Positions 1 through 5,665 of a stretch of 5,718 bases of DNA are shown here, piece after piece. Position 1 is the first letter of the stretch; each line of letters opens with the position of its first letter. A program made the position numbers and the translations under genes. The notes beneath the pieces are model-generated. The model worked only from the letters and a program-made list of their open reading frames with translations, was not told the DNA's origin and ran no database searches. Source of the stretch: UBA2428 sp002343545 (GTDB lineage Bacteria; Bdellovibrionota; UBA2428); assembly GCA_937952285.1 (NCBI GenBank), contig CALFZE010000133.1:1-5718 (forward strand), in the 5' to 3' direction.

Positions 1-65
1 TAGCTGCCGTTCGGGTAGTAGAGGCTGGATCCCGACTTCAGGTAGCTGCCGTTCGAGTAGTAGAG
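1..65 (-). repeat. 42-bp-period coding tandem repeat
   Basis: Positions 1-23 and 43-65 carry nearly the same 23-base sequence (tagctgccgttcg[g/a]gtagtagag), offset by exactly 42 bases. It encodes the YY(S/P)NGSY core of the 14-residue protein repeat. The array probably continues beyond the left edge, so its copy number cannot be seen. Confidence 0.7.
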
Positions 66-152
66 CGTGCTCGGGCACTCGTCGGCGGCCGCGGCGAACG
101 ACGAGAGCGCGAGTCCGAGCGACGTGAGGGTGGCGAGGTAGATTTTCAACAT
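1..152 (-). CDS. Exported protein with 14-residue Tyr/Asn/Gly/Ser repeats (partial, C-terminus beyond left edge)
   Basis: This is the N-terminal 50 residues of a protein that runs off the left edge. The ATG at 152-150 is followed by a clear signal peptide: MLKIY, then a hydrophobic stretch of Leu, Ala, Thr and Ser, then an AAA-A site near residue 22. The mature part begins ADECPST. From about residue 29 there is a repeat of the form LYYxNGSYLKSGSS. One full unit and the start of a second are visible, and the second has Pro for Ser (YYPNG). The 42-base period is also visible in the DNA. Short Tyr/Asn/Gly repeats like this resemble MORN-like surface or periplasmic repeats; I associate them with Bdellovibrio-type genomes, from memory only. 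No strong ribosome binding site precedes the ATG. Its function is unknown. It is transcribed away from the mechanosensitive channel gene. Confidence 0.75.
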   Translation of the reverse strand, partial: MLKIYLATLTSLGLALSSFAAAADECPSTLYYSNGSYLKSGSSLYYPNGS

Positions 153-349
153 AACGTGGTTAAAGCCAAGAGTGGGGGCTTCCGCCAGAGCTTCGAGGCA
201 CGATTCCGAAAAAGAGCGCGGTTCTAGTCCCGATCCGCATTCCGACGCGGGGAAGGACGCCCCAGCTTAGGCGACCGGGGCCTCAAAATTTCGGGCAAAT
301 CTCGGCGGCGTGCTTGTCTCGGGAGCGGACCCGGAAGAGGGTTGGGGCC
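153..349. other. Divergent intergenic region with no clear signal
   Basis: About 200 bases separate the left-edge repeat protein from the divergent channel gene. The region must hold promoters for both, but I find no convincing -35/-10 pair on either strand. Short A/T-rich patches occur near 209-214 and 273-282. The GGGG/CCCC pair at 249-263 has only a 4-base stem and no T run. I see no supportable small ORF or RNA. Confidence 0.3.
333..341 (+). promoter_or_regulatory. Ribosome binding site for the MscS-type channel
   Basis: The purine-rich GGAAGAGGG ends 8 bases before the ATG at 350. It fixes the start at that ATG. A TTG in the same frame at 314 would add 12 Arg/Lys-rich residues with no ribosome binding site of its own. 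Confidence 0.6.
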
Positions 350-1360
350 ATGGACCAGGTCATTTTCGGCAACCGCTTGGATCTTTGGATTTTCACTCTC
401 GGCGGCGGCGCTCTCCTGTTTCTCGTTCTTCTCTTCGTGCGCAAGGCCTTGCGCTCGTCTACGCGCATCGAGGCGCTGGCCAAGATCGGGCAGGTCAAGA
501 CGTGGTTCCTGATCGTGGTGGCCGTTTCGGTCGCGAGTCGTTGGTTGGAACTGAGCCCCCTCGCGGCCAAGAATCTGGATCGGATCCTGACTTTTTCGCT
601 GATCTTTCAGGTCGCGCTGATCGCGGATTCCTTCGTGACGGCGGAACGCATCGCGCGGATGCGGGGGAACAGCGTGAACCCGGTCGCGCTTAATCTCCTG
701 ATGCTCATCCTCAAGACCCTGCTTTGGGTCACCGTGCTCCTGCTCTGCCTGGATAACTTGGGCGTTCAGATCACCGCGCTTATCGCCGGTCTCGGCGTCG
801 GCGGCATCGCGATCGCGCTCGCCGTGCAGAACATCTTGGGCGACCTCTTCGGGTCGCTCACGATCGCCCTCGACAAGCCCTTCGAGGTCGGCGATGCGAT
901 CGCGCTCGACAGTTTTTCGGGCACCGTCGAGCGGGTCGGCATCAAGACGACGCGTATCCGCAGCGTGACGGGCGAGGAGCTCGTTTTCTCGAACGGCGAC
1001 CTCTTGAAGAGTCGCATCCGGAACTTCCGTCGCATGCGCGAGCGTCGCGTGGTGCTCAAGTTCGGTCTCGTCTACGAGACTTCCCCCGAGAAGCTCGAGC
1101 GCGCCAACGAGCTCGTCCGCCACGCCATCGAGAAAAGTCCGCAGGTTCGTTTCGACCGCTGCCACTTGAGCGGGCTCGGTGCGTACTCGCTCGACTTCGA
1201 GGCGATCTATTGGATGAAGACGCCGGAATACGCCGTTTTCATGGACGCCCAACAGGCGATCCTGCTCGAGATCCTGAAATCCTTCGCGGCCGAGGGGCTC
1301 GACTTCGCGTACCCGACGCAGGTCACGCGTTCGATCGGCGGCGAGTCCAACCCGGGCTAG
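350..1360 (+). CDS. Small-conductance mechanosensitive ion channel, MscS family
   Basis: The 336-residue inner-membrane protein should open under membrane tension and release solutes during osmotic downshock. The N-terminal part has about five hydrophobic segments (near 12-30, 50-63, 79-95, 113-133 and 140-160). The last is the Gly/Ala-rich pore helix, with GLGVGGIAIALAVQN at 147-161, where I153 and L157 align with the constriction leucines of E. coli MscS and Q160 with its conserved Gln. The beta domain follows, with DKPFEVGD at 175-182, the GTVERVGIKTTRIR stretch at 191-204 and FSNGDLL at 213-219, which is the family's (P/S)NG signature. The C-terminal alpha/beta vestibule domain runs from about 230 to 325. 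The E. coli hinge Gly113 is replaced by Asn161. The length is slightly above the 286 residues of E. coli MscS, consistent with extra N-terminal helices. The gene stands alone and converges with the PTPS-like gene 10 bases downstream. Confidence 0.93.
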   Translation: MDQVIFGNRLDLWIFTLGGGALLFLVLLFVRKALRSSTRIEALAKIGQVKTWFLIVVAVSVASRWLELSPLAAKNLDRILTFSLIFQVALIADSFVTAERIARMRGNSVNPVALNLLMLILKTLLWVTVLLLCLDNLGVQITALIAGLGVGGIAIALAVQNILGDLFGSLTIALDKPFEVGDAIALDSFSGTVERVGIKTTRIRSVTGEELVFSNGDLLKSRIRNFRRMRERRVVLKFGLVYETSPEKLERANELVRHAIEKSPQVRFDRCHLSGLGAYSLDFEAIYWMKTPEYAVFMDAQQAILLEILKSFAAEGLDFAYPTQVTRSIGGESNPG

Positions 1361-1370
1361 GGACTTGCGC

Positions 1371-1883
1371 TTAGGCGAGGGTCCGCTCGGTTTCGGCGCC
1401 TTGCCCGCGGGTCTCGAGCACGGAGAGCCGAACGCGGGTCGGGCGCAAGACCGCGGGAATCCAGCTCTGCAGGCGCGCGACGTAGGCATCGATCATCAGC
1501 ACGGCCAGGTTCTCGGAGGTGATGTTGTCCGTCGGGAGCAAAACGAGTTCAGGAGTCGGCAGGACGTAGCGGCGGCCCGCGCAGAGGAACTCGCTTTCGT
1601 GTGCGTCGCTCTGGACCATGCGGAAGTGGGGATTGGCCGTGGCCAGGATCACTTTCTCGTCCCACGCCGAACAAAGCTCCTTGAGCGGATCCTTGAAGGC
1701 CCTGAAATCGATCATTTCGGAGAAATTCGGGGCGCGGGAGAGCTCGATCTCGACTTCGACCTGGTAGTTGTGGCCGTGCAGGTTCTCTTTCGAGCCGTCC
1801 GGAAAAACGGTCATGTGCGCCGAGGAAAACTTGTAGGCATCCTTCGAGATTTTCAGTCGCATGGGGGCTTGGCTCGGAATCAT
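1371..1883 (-). CDS. 6-pyruvoyl-tetrahydropterin synthase / QueD-fold protein, non-canonical active site
   Basis: The product is 170 residues and belongs to the PTPS/6-carboxytetrahydropterin synthase family, whose members convert dihydroneopterin triphosphate to a reduced pterin. The three zinc ligands are visible: H23 in FSSAH, and H36 and H38 in LHGHNY. MIDF (57-60) matches the family's V-[IM]-D-F segment, TSENLA (122-127) matches its TSE motif, and E157-T158 near the C-terminus matches the Glu that anchors the pterin ring. Two catalytic elements differ. The Cys four residues before HGH in E. coli QueD (CGRLHGH) is K32 here, with E33 next to it, and the Asp-His pair of LDHHYLN appears as D75-E76. 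The protein is also longer than QueD (about 120 residues), partly through an insert around residues 85-117. I chose the ATG at 1883 because GGGGGAAG precedes it; a GTG at 1895 and an ATG at 1862 are alternatives. A folate or biopterin role is as likely as queuosine. Confidence 0.85.
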   Translation of the reverse strand: MIPSQAPMRLKISKDAYKFSSAHMTVFPDGSKENLHGHNYQVEVEIELSRAPNFSEMIDFRAFKDPLKELCSAWDEKVILATANPHFRMVQSDAHESEFLCAGRRYVLPTPELVLLPTDNITSENLAVLMIDAYVARLQSWIPAVLRPTRVRLSVLETRGQGAETERTLA

Positions 1884-1885
1884 TG

Positions 1886-1893
1886 CTTCCCCC
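1886..1893 (-). promoter_or_regulatory. Ribosome binding site for the divergent PTPS-like gene
   Basis: Read on the minus strand this is GGGGGAAG, two bases before the ATG at 1883. The spacing is short, but it is the best purine run near any of the three candidate starts. The in-frame ATG at 1862 is preceded by a C-rich stretch. Confidence 0.4.
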
Positions 1894-1912
1894 ACGCTTA
1901 GTGACTAGCGTG
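1893..1912. promoter_or_regulatory. Imperfect dyad in the divergent gap (possible operator)
   Basis: The 20-base sequence CACGCTTAGTGACTAGCGTG reads as cacgc-t-tagt-g-acta-gcgtg: a 9-bp outer-plus-inner dyad with one extra T on the left arm. It fills most of the 34 bases between the two divergent starts (1883 and 1918), where a shared repressor or activator site would sit. I see no convincing -35/-10 boxes around it, so an operator role is inference from position and symmetry. Confidence 0.3.
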
Positions 1913-1917
1913 AAGGC

Positions 1918-2697
1918 ATGTCAACGAAGCTTCCCGCCGCCCGAAACTTGGAAGGCCACGTGGCCCTCGTGACGGGCGCCGGCCGCGGTATCGGAGCGGC
2001 CACCGTGGCGGCGCTCGCGCGCGCCGGCGCGGAAGTTTGGGGGGTGAGTCGCAACGCCGCCGAACTCGAAGCCCTCGCGAACGGCCTGCGGGCCGAAGAC
2101 CCGGCGGTTCGCGTGCACGTGCGCGTTTTGGACGTCGGCGACGAGGCGGGCGTTTCGGCCCTCTTCGGCGAACTCGACGTTTCGCGCAAGGCCCCTTCGA
2201 TCCTCGTCAACAACGCGGGCAACTTCCTGCGCGCGGACGTCGTGGACTGGAGTCCCGAGATCTCGCGACGACTCTTCGAGACCCACGTCATCGCCCCGCA
2301 ACTTTGGGCGCGCGAGTTCTTTCGTCGTCGGGCGTCGCGTCGCGCGGATCCGACCCTTTCGGCCTCGACGCCGGACGACGCCTGCATCGTGAACATCTCC
2401 TCGCTCGGCGGACTTCCCCATACCGACAAATTCCCGGGGATGTCGAGCTACGTGGCCGCGAAGTTCGCGGTCTACGGGCTCACGGAGGCATGGGCCGTCG
2501 AGGGGCGCCCGCTCGGCGTGCGCGTGAACGCGGTGGCGCCGGGCGCGGTTCGTACCCGCATGCTTTCGGAGGCGGCTCCCTTTCTCAAGACCGATACGGG
2601 CCCCGAGGCCGTCGCCGAGGTCATCCGGGGGCTTTGCGAGGCGCGCGTCGCTTCGCTCACGGGCAGCGTGATTCCCCTCTACACGAACGCCGGGTAG
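1918..2697 (+). CDS. Short-chain dehydrogenase/reductase (SDR), probably NADP(H)-dependent
   Basis: The 259-residue cytoplasmic oxidoreductase has a full Rossmann-fold SDR pattern: the cofactor loop TGAGRGIG at 19-26, NNAG at 98-101, the NISS segment at 159-162 and the catalytic YVAAK at 178-182. S44-R45 directly after the second beta strand suggests NADP(H) over NAD(H). The spacing from S162 to Y178 is 16, about three more than usual, through the PHTDKFPG insert. The helix-4 Asn of the classical catalytic tetrad appears to be H123. The length is typical of classical SDRs. The gene is divergent from one PTPS-like gene and 4 bases upstream of another. A sepiapterin-reductase-like or other pterin side-chain reductase role is therefore suggested by context; the substrate cannot be read from sequence. 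The start at 1918 has GAAGG immediately upstream at very short spacing. Confidence 0.9.
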   Translation: MSTKLPAARNLEGHVALVTGAGRGIGAATVAALARAGAEVWGVSRNAAELEALANGLRAEDPAVRVHVRVLDVGDEAGVSALFGELDVSRKAPSILVNNAGNFLRADVVDWSPEISRRLFETHVIAPQLWAREFFRRRASRRADPTLSASTPDDACIVNISSLGGLPHTDKFPGMSSYVAAKFAVYGLTEAWAVEGRPLGVRVNAVAPGAVRTRMLSEAAPFLKTDTGPEAVAEVIRGLCEARVASLTGSVIPLYTNAG

Positions 2698-2701
2698 CTC
2701 G

Positions 2702-3100
2702 ATGAAACTTCGTCTGCATCTCCCCTACGACTTCAAGGCTTCGCACTCGCTCGCGGGCTACGAGGAGCCTCACGATCATCTCTGGCGCTGTCGCTTCAGC
2801 TTCGAGGGCGTCCCGGTGGACGGCAAGATCGCCGACATCCCGAGCCTCGAGGCCGCGTTGCGCGATCTCGTCGCGCCCCTCGTGGAGACTTACCTGAACG
2901 AAAACGCCGTGCTCTCGGAATCGACCCGTTCTTTCCCGACCTGCGAAGCTTTGGCGAGCGACCTCTTTCTGGCGCTCGCCTCCCGGATCGTGCCGGGCAT
3001 CCGTGCCGCGAACCCGAGCTTTCGTCTCGCGGGCGTCAGCGTCGCGTTGTGGGACGCCACTGGCACCAAAGAGTGGGGCACCGCCGAAGTCCTACCGTAA
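2702..3100 (+). CDS. Second, diverged PTPS/QueD-like protein
   Basis: The 132-residue product looks like a compact member of the 6-pyruvoyl-tetrahydropterin synthase fold. Probable zinc ligands are H15 in FKASHSL and H24/H26 in PHDHLW, where the usual HGH reads HDH. IADIPSLEAALRDL (43-56) matches the (I/V)-x-D-F-x-x-L segment, and FPTCEALASDLF (78-89) matches the NPTSE-x-L-A helix start. The catalytic Cys before the HxH is absent (Y20), the Asp-His pair reads N66-E67, and the C-terminal Glu-Thr may be D118. It could be a catalytically altered enzyme, or a partner subunit of the first paralogue; PTPS-fold proteins form trimers and hexamers. It follows the SDR stop by 4 bases without its own strong ribosome binding site, so the two are probably co-translated. 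The family call rests on motif order only. Confidence 0.72.
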   Translation: MKLRLHLPYDFKASHSLAGYEEPHDHLWRCRFSFEGVPVDGKIADIPSLEAALRDLVAPLVETYLNENAVLSESTRSFPTCEALASDLFLALASRIVPGIRAANPSFRLAGVSVALWDATGTKEWGTAEVLP

Positions 3101-3103
3101 CAG

Positions 3104-3120
3104 GGCGTCAGGCACCTTTT
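3104..3120 (+). terminator. Possible weak terminator or degenerate repeat between convergent genes
   Basis: GGCGTCAGGCACC followed by TTTT lies in the 18-base gap between the convergent genes ending at 3100 and 3119. As RNA of the plus strand the arms GGCG and CACC pair with one C-A mismatch, and two inner pairs (one of them a G-U) can follow. The stem is short, so this is a weak terminator at best. The T run overlaps the stop codon of the opposite gene. Confidence 0.3.
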
Positions 3121-3865
3121 AGAAGAAAGCGCGGACGTCGAGTTTGTGGGATTCTCCGGCCTTCACGTTCGGGCAGACCGAGCGGAACTTGGCCCGGTAG
3201 CGGTCACGGTTGTGCGAGGTGTAGAAGCCGCCGCAAATTTCGTGTAGCCGAGCTTCGCCGAGGATCGAACGCAGGGCGCTGGGCAAAGCCGGGCTCTTTC
3301 CGTAGAAATTATCCAGCAGGTCGATCGAGACGATTCGATCCGGGACTTCGCTCCCCTGCCACTTGCCGAGGGATTCGGTCAGCCCGACGTAGCCTCCGCT
3401 GTGCGAAAGCACCCGAAGCTTGCTCGCTTCGCTCGCCTCCATCGCGGCCAGGACTTCCTTGGGACCCGGAGCCCGCGCGCTGTCGCCGAGCAAGAGGACG
3501 GGGCAGCCGTGCTCGCGGATTCGCGAAGCGAGGTCCCCGTAGTTCTCCGTGACGAGCAGGGTCTTGATCCAGGTTTTCTCGCGCGGGCCGAGGCTTCCGT
3601 CCTTGGCGTCCGGCAGCGAGCCGGCGGCGCCGATCTCCTGGGCGTGGCCGGGAAAGTAGATCGTCAGCGTGTCGCAGGTCGCATCGTCTTCGGGACGAAG
3701 CAGGATGCCGCTCTTCGTTTCGAAAGCCGGAATGCCGGCGTAGCCGGGGAGCGGCGCGCGCCCTTCGTCGGACTCGGTCGTCGCCGCGGTTTCGCGCTCC
3801 GCTTCCCTCGGGGAGGGGCTCGCGCAGGCGCCGAGCAGGGCGGTGGCGAGTAAGAAGCGGCTCAT
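3119..3865 (-). CDS. Alpha/beta-hydrolase-like lipoprotein
   Basis: The 248-residue protein begins with a lipoprotein signal: MSRFLLATALLGAC with lipobox L11-G12-A13-C14. Ala at +2 favours outer-membrane sorting under the E. coli rule. A Ser/Glu/Thr-rich linker follows (about 15-40). The rest resembles an alpha/beta hydrolase. A strand ends in IYFPGHAQ (69-76), where the oxyanion loop usually lies; the nucleophile motif is SHSGGY with S156 (family form G-x-S-x-G); D182 or D185 in VSIDLLD is a possible acid; and H240 in GESHKLDVRAF is a possible base. The substrate is unknown; esterase or peptidase are both possible. The gene follows the serine protease directly. The ATG at 3865 is 1 base after the protease stop and 9 bases after GGGA. 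An ATG at 3874 would overlap the stop and add MTE. The close junction implies one operon and coupled translation. Confidence 0.75.
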   Translation of the reverse strand: MSRFLLATALLGACASPSPREAERETAATTESDEGRAPLPGYAGIPAFETKSGILLRPEDDATCDTLTIYFPGHAQEIGAAGSLPDAKDGSLGPREKTWIKTLLVTENYGDLASRIREHGCPVLLLGDSARAPGPKEVLAAMEASEASKLRVLSHSGGYVGLTESLGKWQGSEVPDRIVSIDLLDNFYGKSPALPSALRSILGEARLHEICGGFYTSHNRDRYRAKFRSVCPNVKAGESHKLDVRAFF

Positions 3866-3866
3866 T

Positions 3867-5627
3867 TCAGTCATTCCCGATCGAGTAGGAGTACATGGTG
3901 AGCCAAGGCGACTTCGACCCGGCGGGAATCTGGGGGAGCACTTGGCTCATGTTCATGAAGAACTCCGCGTCGCTGTCGAAGTCGATTTGGTAATCGATCT
4001 CCATCCCGTCCGCCTTCAGCGACGCGCGGAATCCCCACGCGTCGACGGCGGCGTTACGGAACGCGACGCGCCCGCGCGGACCGGTCGCGCTTCCCGTGAC
4101 GCCTTGGCTCGTCAGCTTGGCGTTCACGAAGGGGCTTTCGATCGAGAGCTCCCGGCCGCCGTTCGCGCAGCGAAGGATCGGTCCTTCCTTCGCCATCGCG
4201 CCGATGAGGGAGAGCGGCGGACGCCAAAGCGACGCGAAACGCCGTTTCCAATCGTTATCGATCGAAACGTTCATCGTGGAGCCGCCGGCCCGGAGTCCCG
4301 TGCCGATCCAAGCGCAGACGGGCAGCGGCAACGGACGCTTGAGCTCCTCCTCGCCGACGAAGCGCGCGCGTGCGACGAAGCGGGCGAGCTCGGCTGCGAA
4401 GGGCGTCGAGCGGTCGAAGAGACCGAGCAGATCGTCGAGACCTTGCACGCGATCCGAGCGCGTACGAAGCTTGGCTTCCCAAAGGATGCGGCCGTCGGAC
4501 CAGCGCAAGGCCCGGAGCGCACAATCGTCGCGCGAGACCTCGGCGTAGGAATGATTAATGCCGATGACCGTTCCCGTTTCGGGGGACAGCCCGAGTCGGT
4601 CGAAGGCGCGCCCGAAGGAAGCGGTATAGTTCTGGCCGACGACGAAGTTCGAGAAGATGCGTCGCGAGCTTCCGTCGCCCGCGCCGATCGGACGGCCTCC
4701 GTCAGCCCAGTCGGCCCCGCCGCCGTCGGCCCAGTCGGCGCCGCCGATGGGCTGCCAATTCGAGACGTCCACCGAGCGGCGATTCGCGCAAGTTTCGCGG
4801 ATACGACGGCCGTCCGGCAAGACGAGACTGCGGGTGCGTTCGAGGCCGCGCGGGAGTCGTCGATGCTGCCATTCGATCTGAAAGGGGAGCGAGAGCGAAC
4901 GCCCATCCGTCAAAGCGAGAAACTCCGAGATGCGCCGCGTGCTGAGTCCGCGCACGGCGCCGCCGAAGTTCTTGGTCTGGAGCAAGATCCCGCCGAGTCG
5001 GAACTCCTGTTTGGTTTCGTCGTGGACCAAGTACGGCGACCCGCTGAAGCCGGGGCGCAGCGCCGAGATGTAACTGACGAGGTCGAGGGATTCCCAGCTG
5101 CTTCGGGAAAAGCCCATGTCGATCAAGATGCCGATGGGCTGGTCGTCGAGGGTGCGGTTCGGGGCGAAGCCCACGAAGAGCCCCCTTCCCATGCCCTCCC
5201 GCGCGATCCGTTCGGTCGCCGCGATCGACGTTTCGCCCTCGGGATGTCGCAGGAGCGGGACCGAGCGCGCGACTTGCGGAGATTCGCGCTCCGTCGGCGC
5301 GAGCAGCGCCAGATCGAGGGTCGGAGAATAACGCTCGACCTTGAGGCCGAACTTGCGTCCGCCGCAGTGGGCTTCGATGCGATCGGAGGGGACCGCGACG
5401 TGGGCCGCGGTCAGGTAGCGCGTCTGTCCGCGCAGAAGAATCTTGAAGCCCGTTCCGCGCTGCGCGAGCGCTTCGTTCCTGCCTTGGGCTTGAAGCTCGG
5501 AGCGCAGCGAGACGATGGAACAATCCCGGGCGAACGCGACCGTCGGCGCCGCCAAGGTCGCCAGAAGCGCCAAAACGCCAAGGGTTGACCAAAACTTAGA
5601 CGGTACGAAGCGGCGGAGCTTTTCCAT
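3867..5627 (-). CDS. Exported trypsin-like serine protease with large C-terminal region of unknown function
   Basis: The 586-residue product starts with a signal peptide: MEKLRRF, a hydrophobic core at about 14-30, and a likely cleavage after AFA at residue 33. A chymotrypsin-fold protease domain spans about 36-240. The triad is visible: H76 in YLTAAHV, D105 in TLDLALL, and S195 in GFSGSP. This is typical of trypsin-like peptidases of bacterial envelopes. Residues 291-318 form a Gly/Trp/Asp linker with two copies of GGADWADG. The C-terminal half (about 320-586) has no motif I recognise. It carries several Cys (C369, C438, C487) that could form disulfides, and a Trp/Tyr-rich tail. I chose the ATG at 5627 because it opens the signal peptide directly; a GTG at 5663 would add 12 Arg-rich residues and lacks a ribosome binding site. 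It should act in the periplasm or outside the cell. The lipoprotein gene follows at once. Confidence 0.88.
   Translation of the reverse strand: MEKLRRFVPSKFWSTLGVLALLATLAAPTVAFARDCSIVSLRSELQAQGRNEALAQRGTGFKILLRGQTRYLTAAHVAVPSDRIEAHCGGRKFGLKVERYSPTLDLALLAPTERESPQVARSVPLLRHPEGETSIAATERIAREGMGRGLFVGFAPNRTLDDQPIGILIDMGFSRSSWESLDLVSYISALRPGFSGSPYLVHDETKQEFRLGGILLQTKNFGGAVRGLSTRRISEFLALTDGRSLSLPFQIEWQHRRLPRGLERTRSLVLPDGRRIRETCANRRSVDVSNWQPIGGADWADGGGADWADGGRPIGAGDGSSRRIFSNFVVGQNYTASFGRAFDRLGLSPETGTVIGINHSYAEVSRDDCALRALRWSDGRILWEAKLRTRSDRVQGLDDLLGLFDRSTPFAAELARFVARARFVGEEELKRPLPLPVCAWIGTGLRAGGSTMNVSIDNDWKRRFASLWRPPLSLIGAMAKEGPILRCANGGRELSIESPFVNAKLTSQGVTGSATGPRGRVAFRNAAVDAWGFRASLKADGMEIDYQIDFDSDAEFFMNMSQVLPQIPAGSKSPWLTMYSYSIGND
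4701..4748 (-). repeat. 24-bp tandem duplication in the protease linker
   Basis: Positions 4701-4724 and 4725-4748 are two 24-base units differing at four positions. Each encodes the eight-residue block GGADWADG of the protease linker. The repeat keeps the reading frame and lies between the catalytic domain and the unrecognised C-terminal region, so copy-number change would only alter linker length. Confidence 0.7.
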
Positions 5628-5665
5628 AGGCACTCGGTAACGGGGGAGCGAAGATCGTGCCACCT

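Noticed and set aside
1361..1384. Possible hairpin at the convergent ends of the channel and PTPS-like genes (GGACTTGC paired with GCGAGGGTCC).
   Set aside because: The stem needs a G-U pair and a two-base bulge, and no T run follows on either strand, so a terminator call is not supported.
224..1489. A 421-codon open frame on the minus strand opposite the MscS-type gene.
   Set aside because: Low-complexity, charged product typical of an antisense shadow, running across two real genes. The plus strand has clear MscS motifs and a ribosome binding site.
1371..1883. Naming the first PTPS-like gene queD.
   Set aside because: The catalytic Cys and Asp-His pair of QueD are missing, the protein is longer, and no other queuosine gene is nearby.
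1365..1901. A 178-codon plus-strand frame over the first PTPS-like gene.
   Set aside because: Shadow frame; only the minus strand shows the HGH zinc motif and other family segments.
1883..1911. TTGCTT (1883-1888) and TAGCGT (1906-1911) at 17-base spacing as a promoter for the SDR.
   Set aside because: Each box matches the consensus at only about three of six positions, and a start here would give an almost leaderless transcript.
3843..5588. A 581-codon open frame on the plus strand opposite the serine protease.
   Set aside because: GC-rich genes often leave the opposite strand free of stops. Its product is Arg/Ala/Glu-rich with no signal peptide or motif, while the minus strand has a signal peptide and a full catalytic triad.
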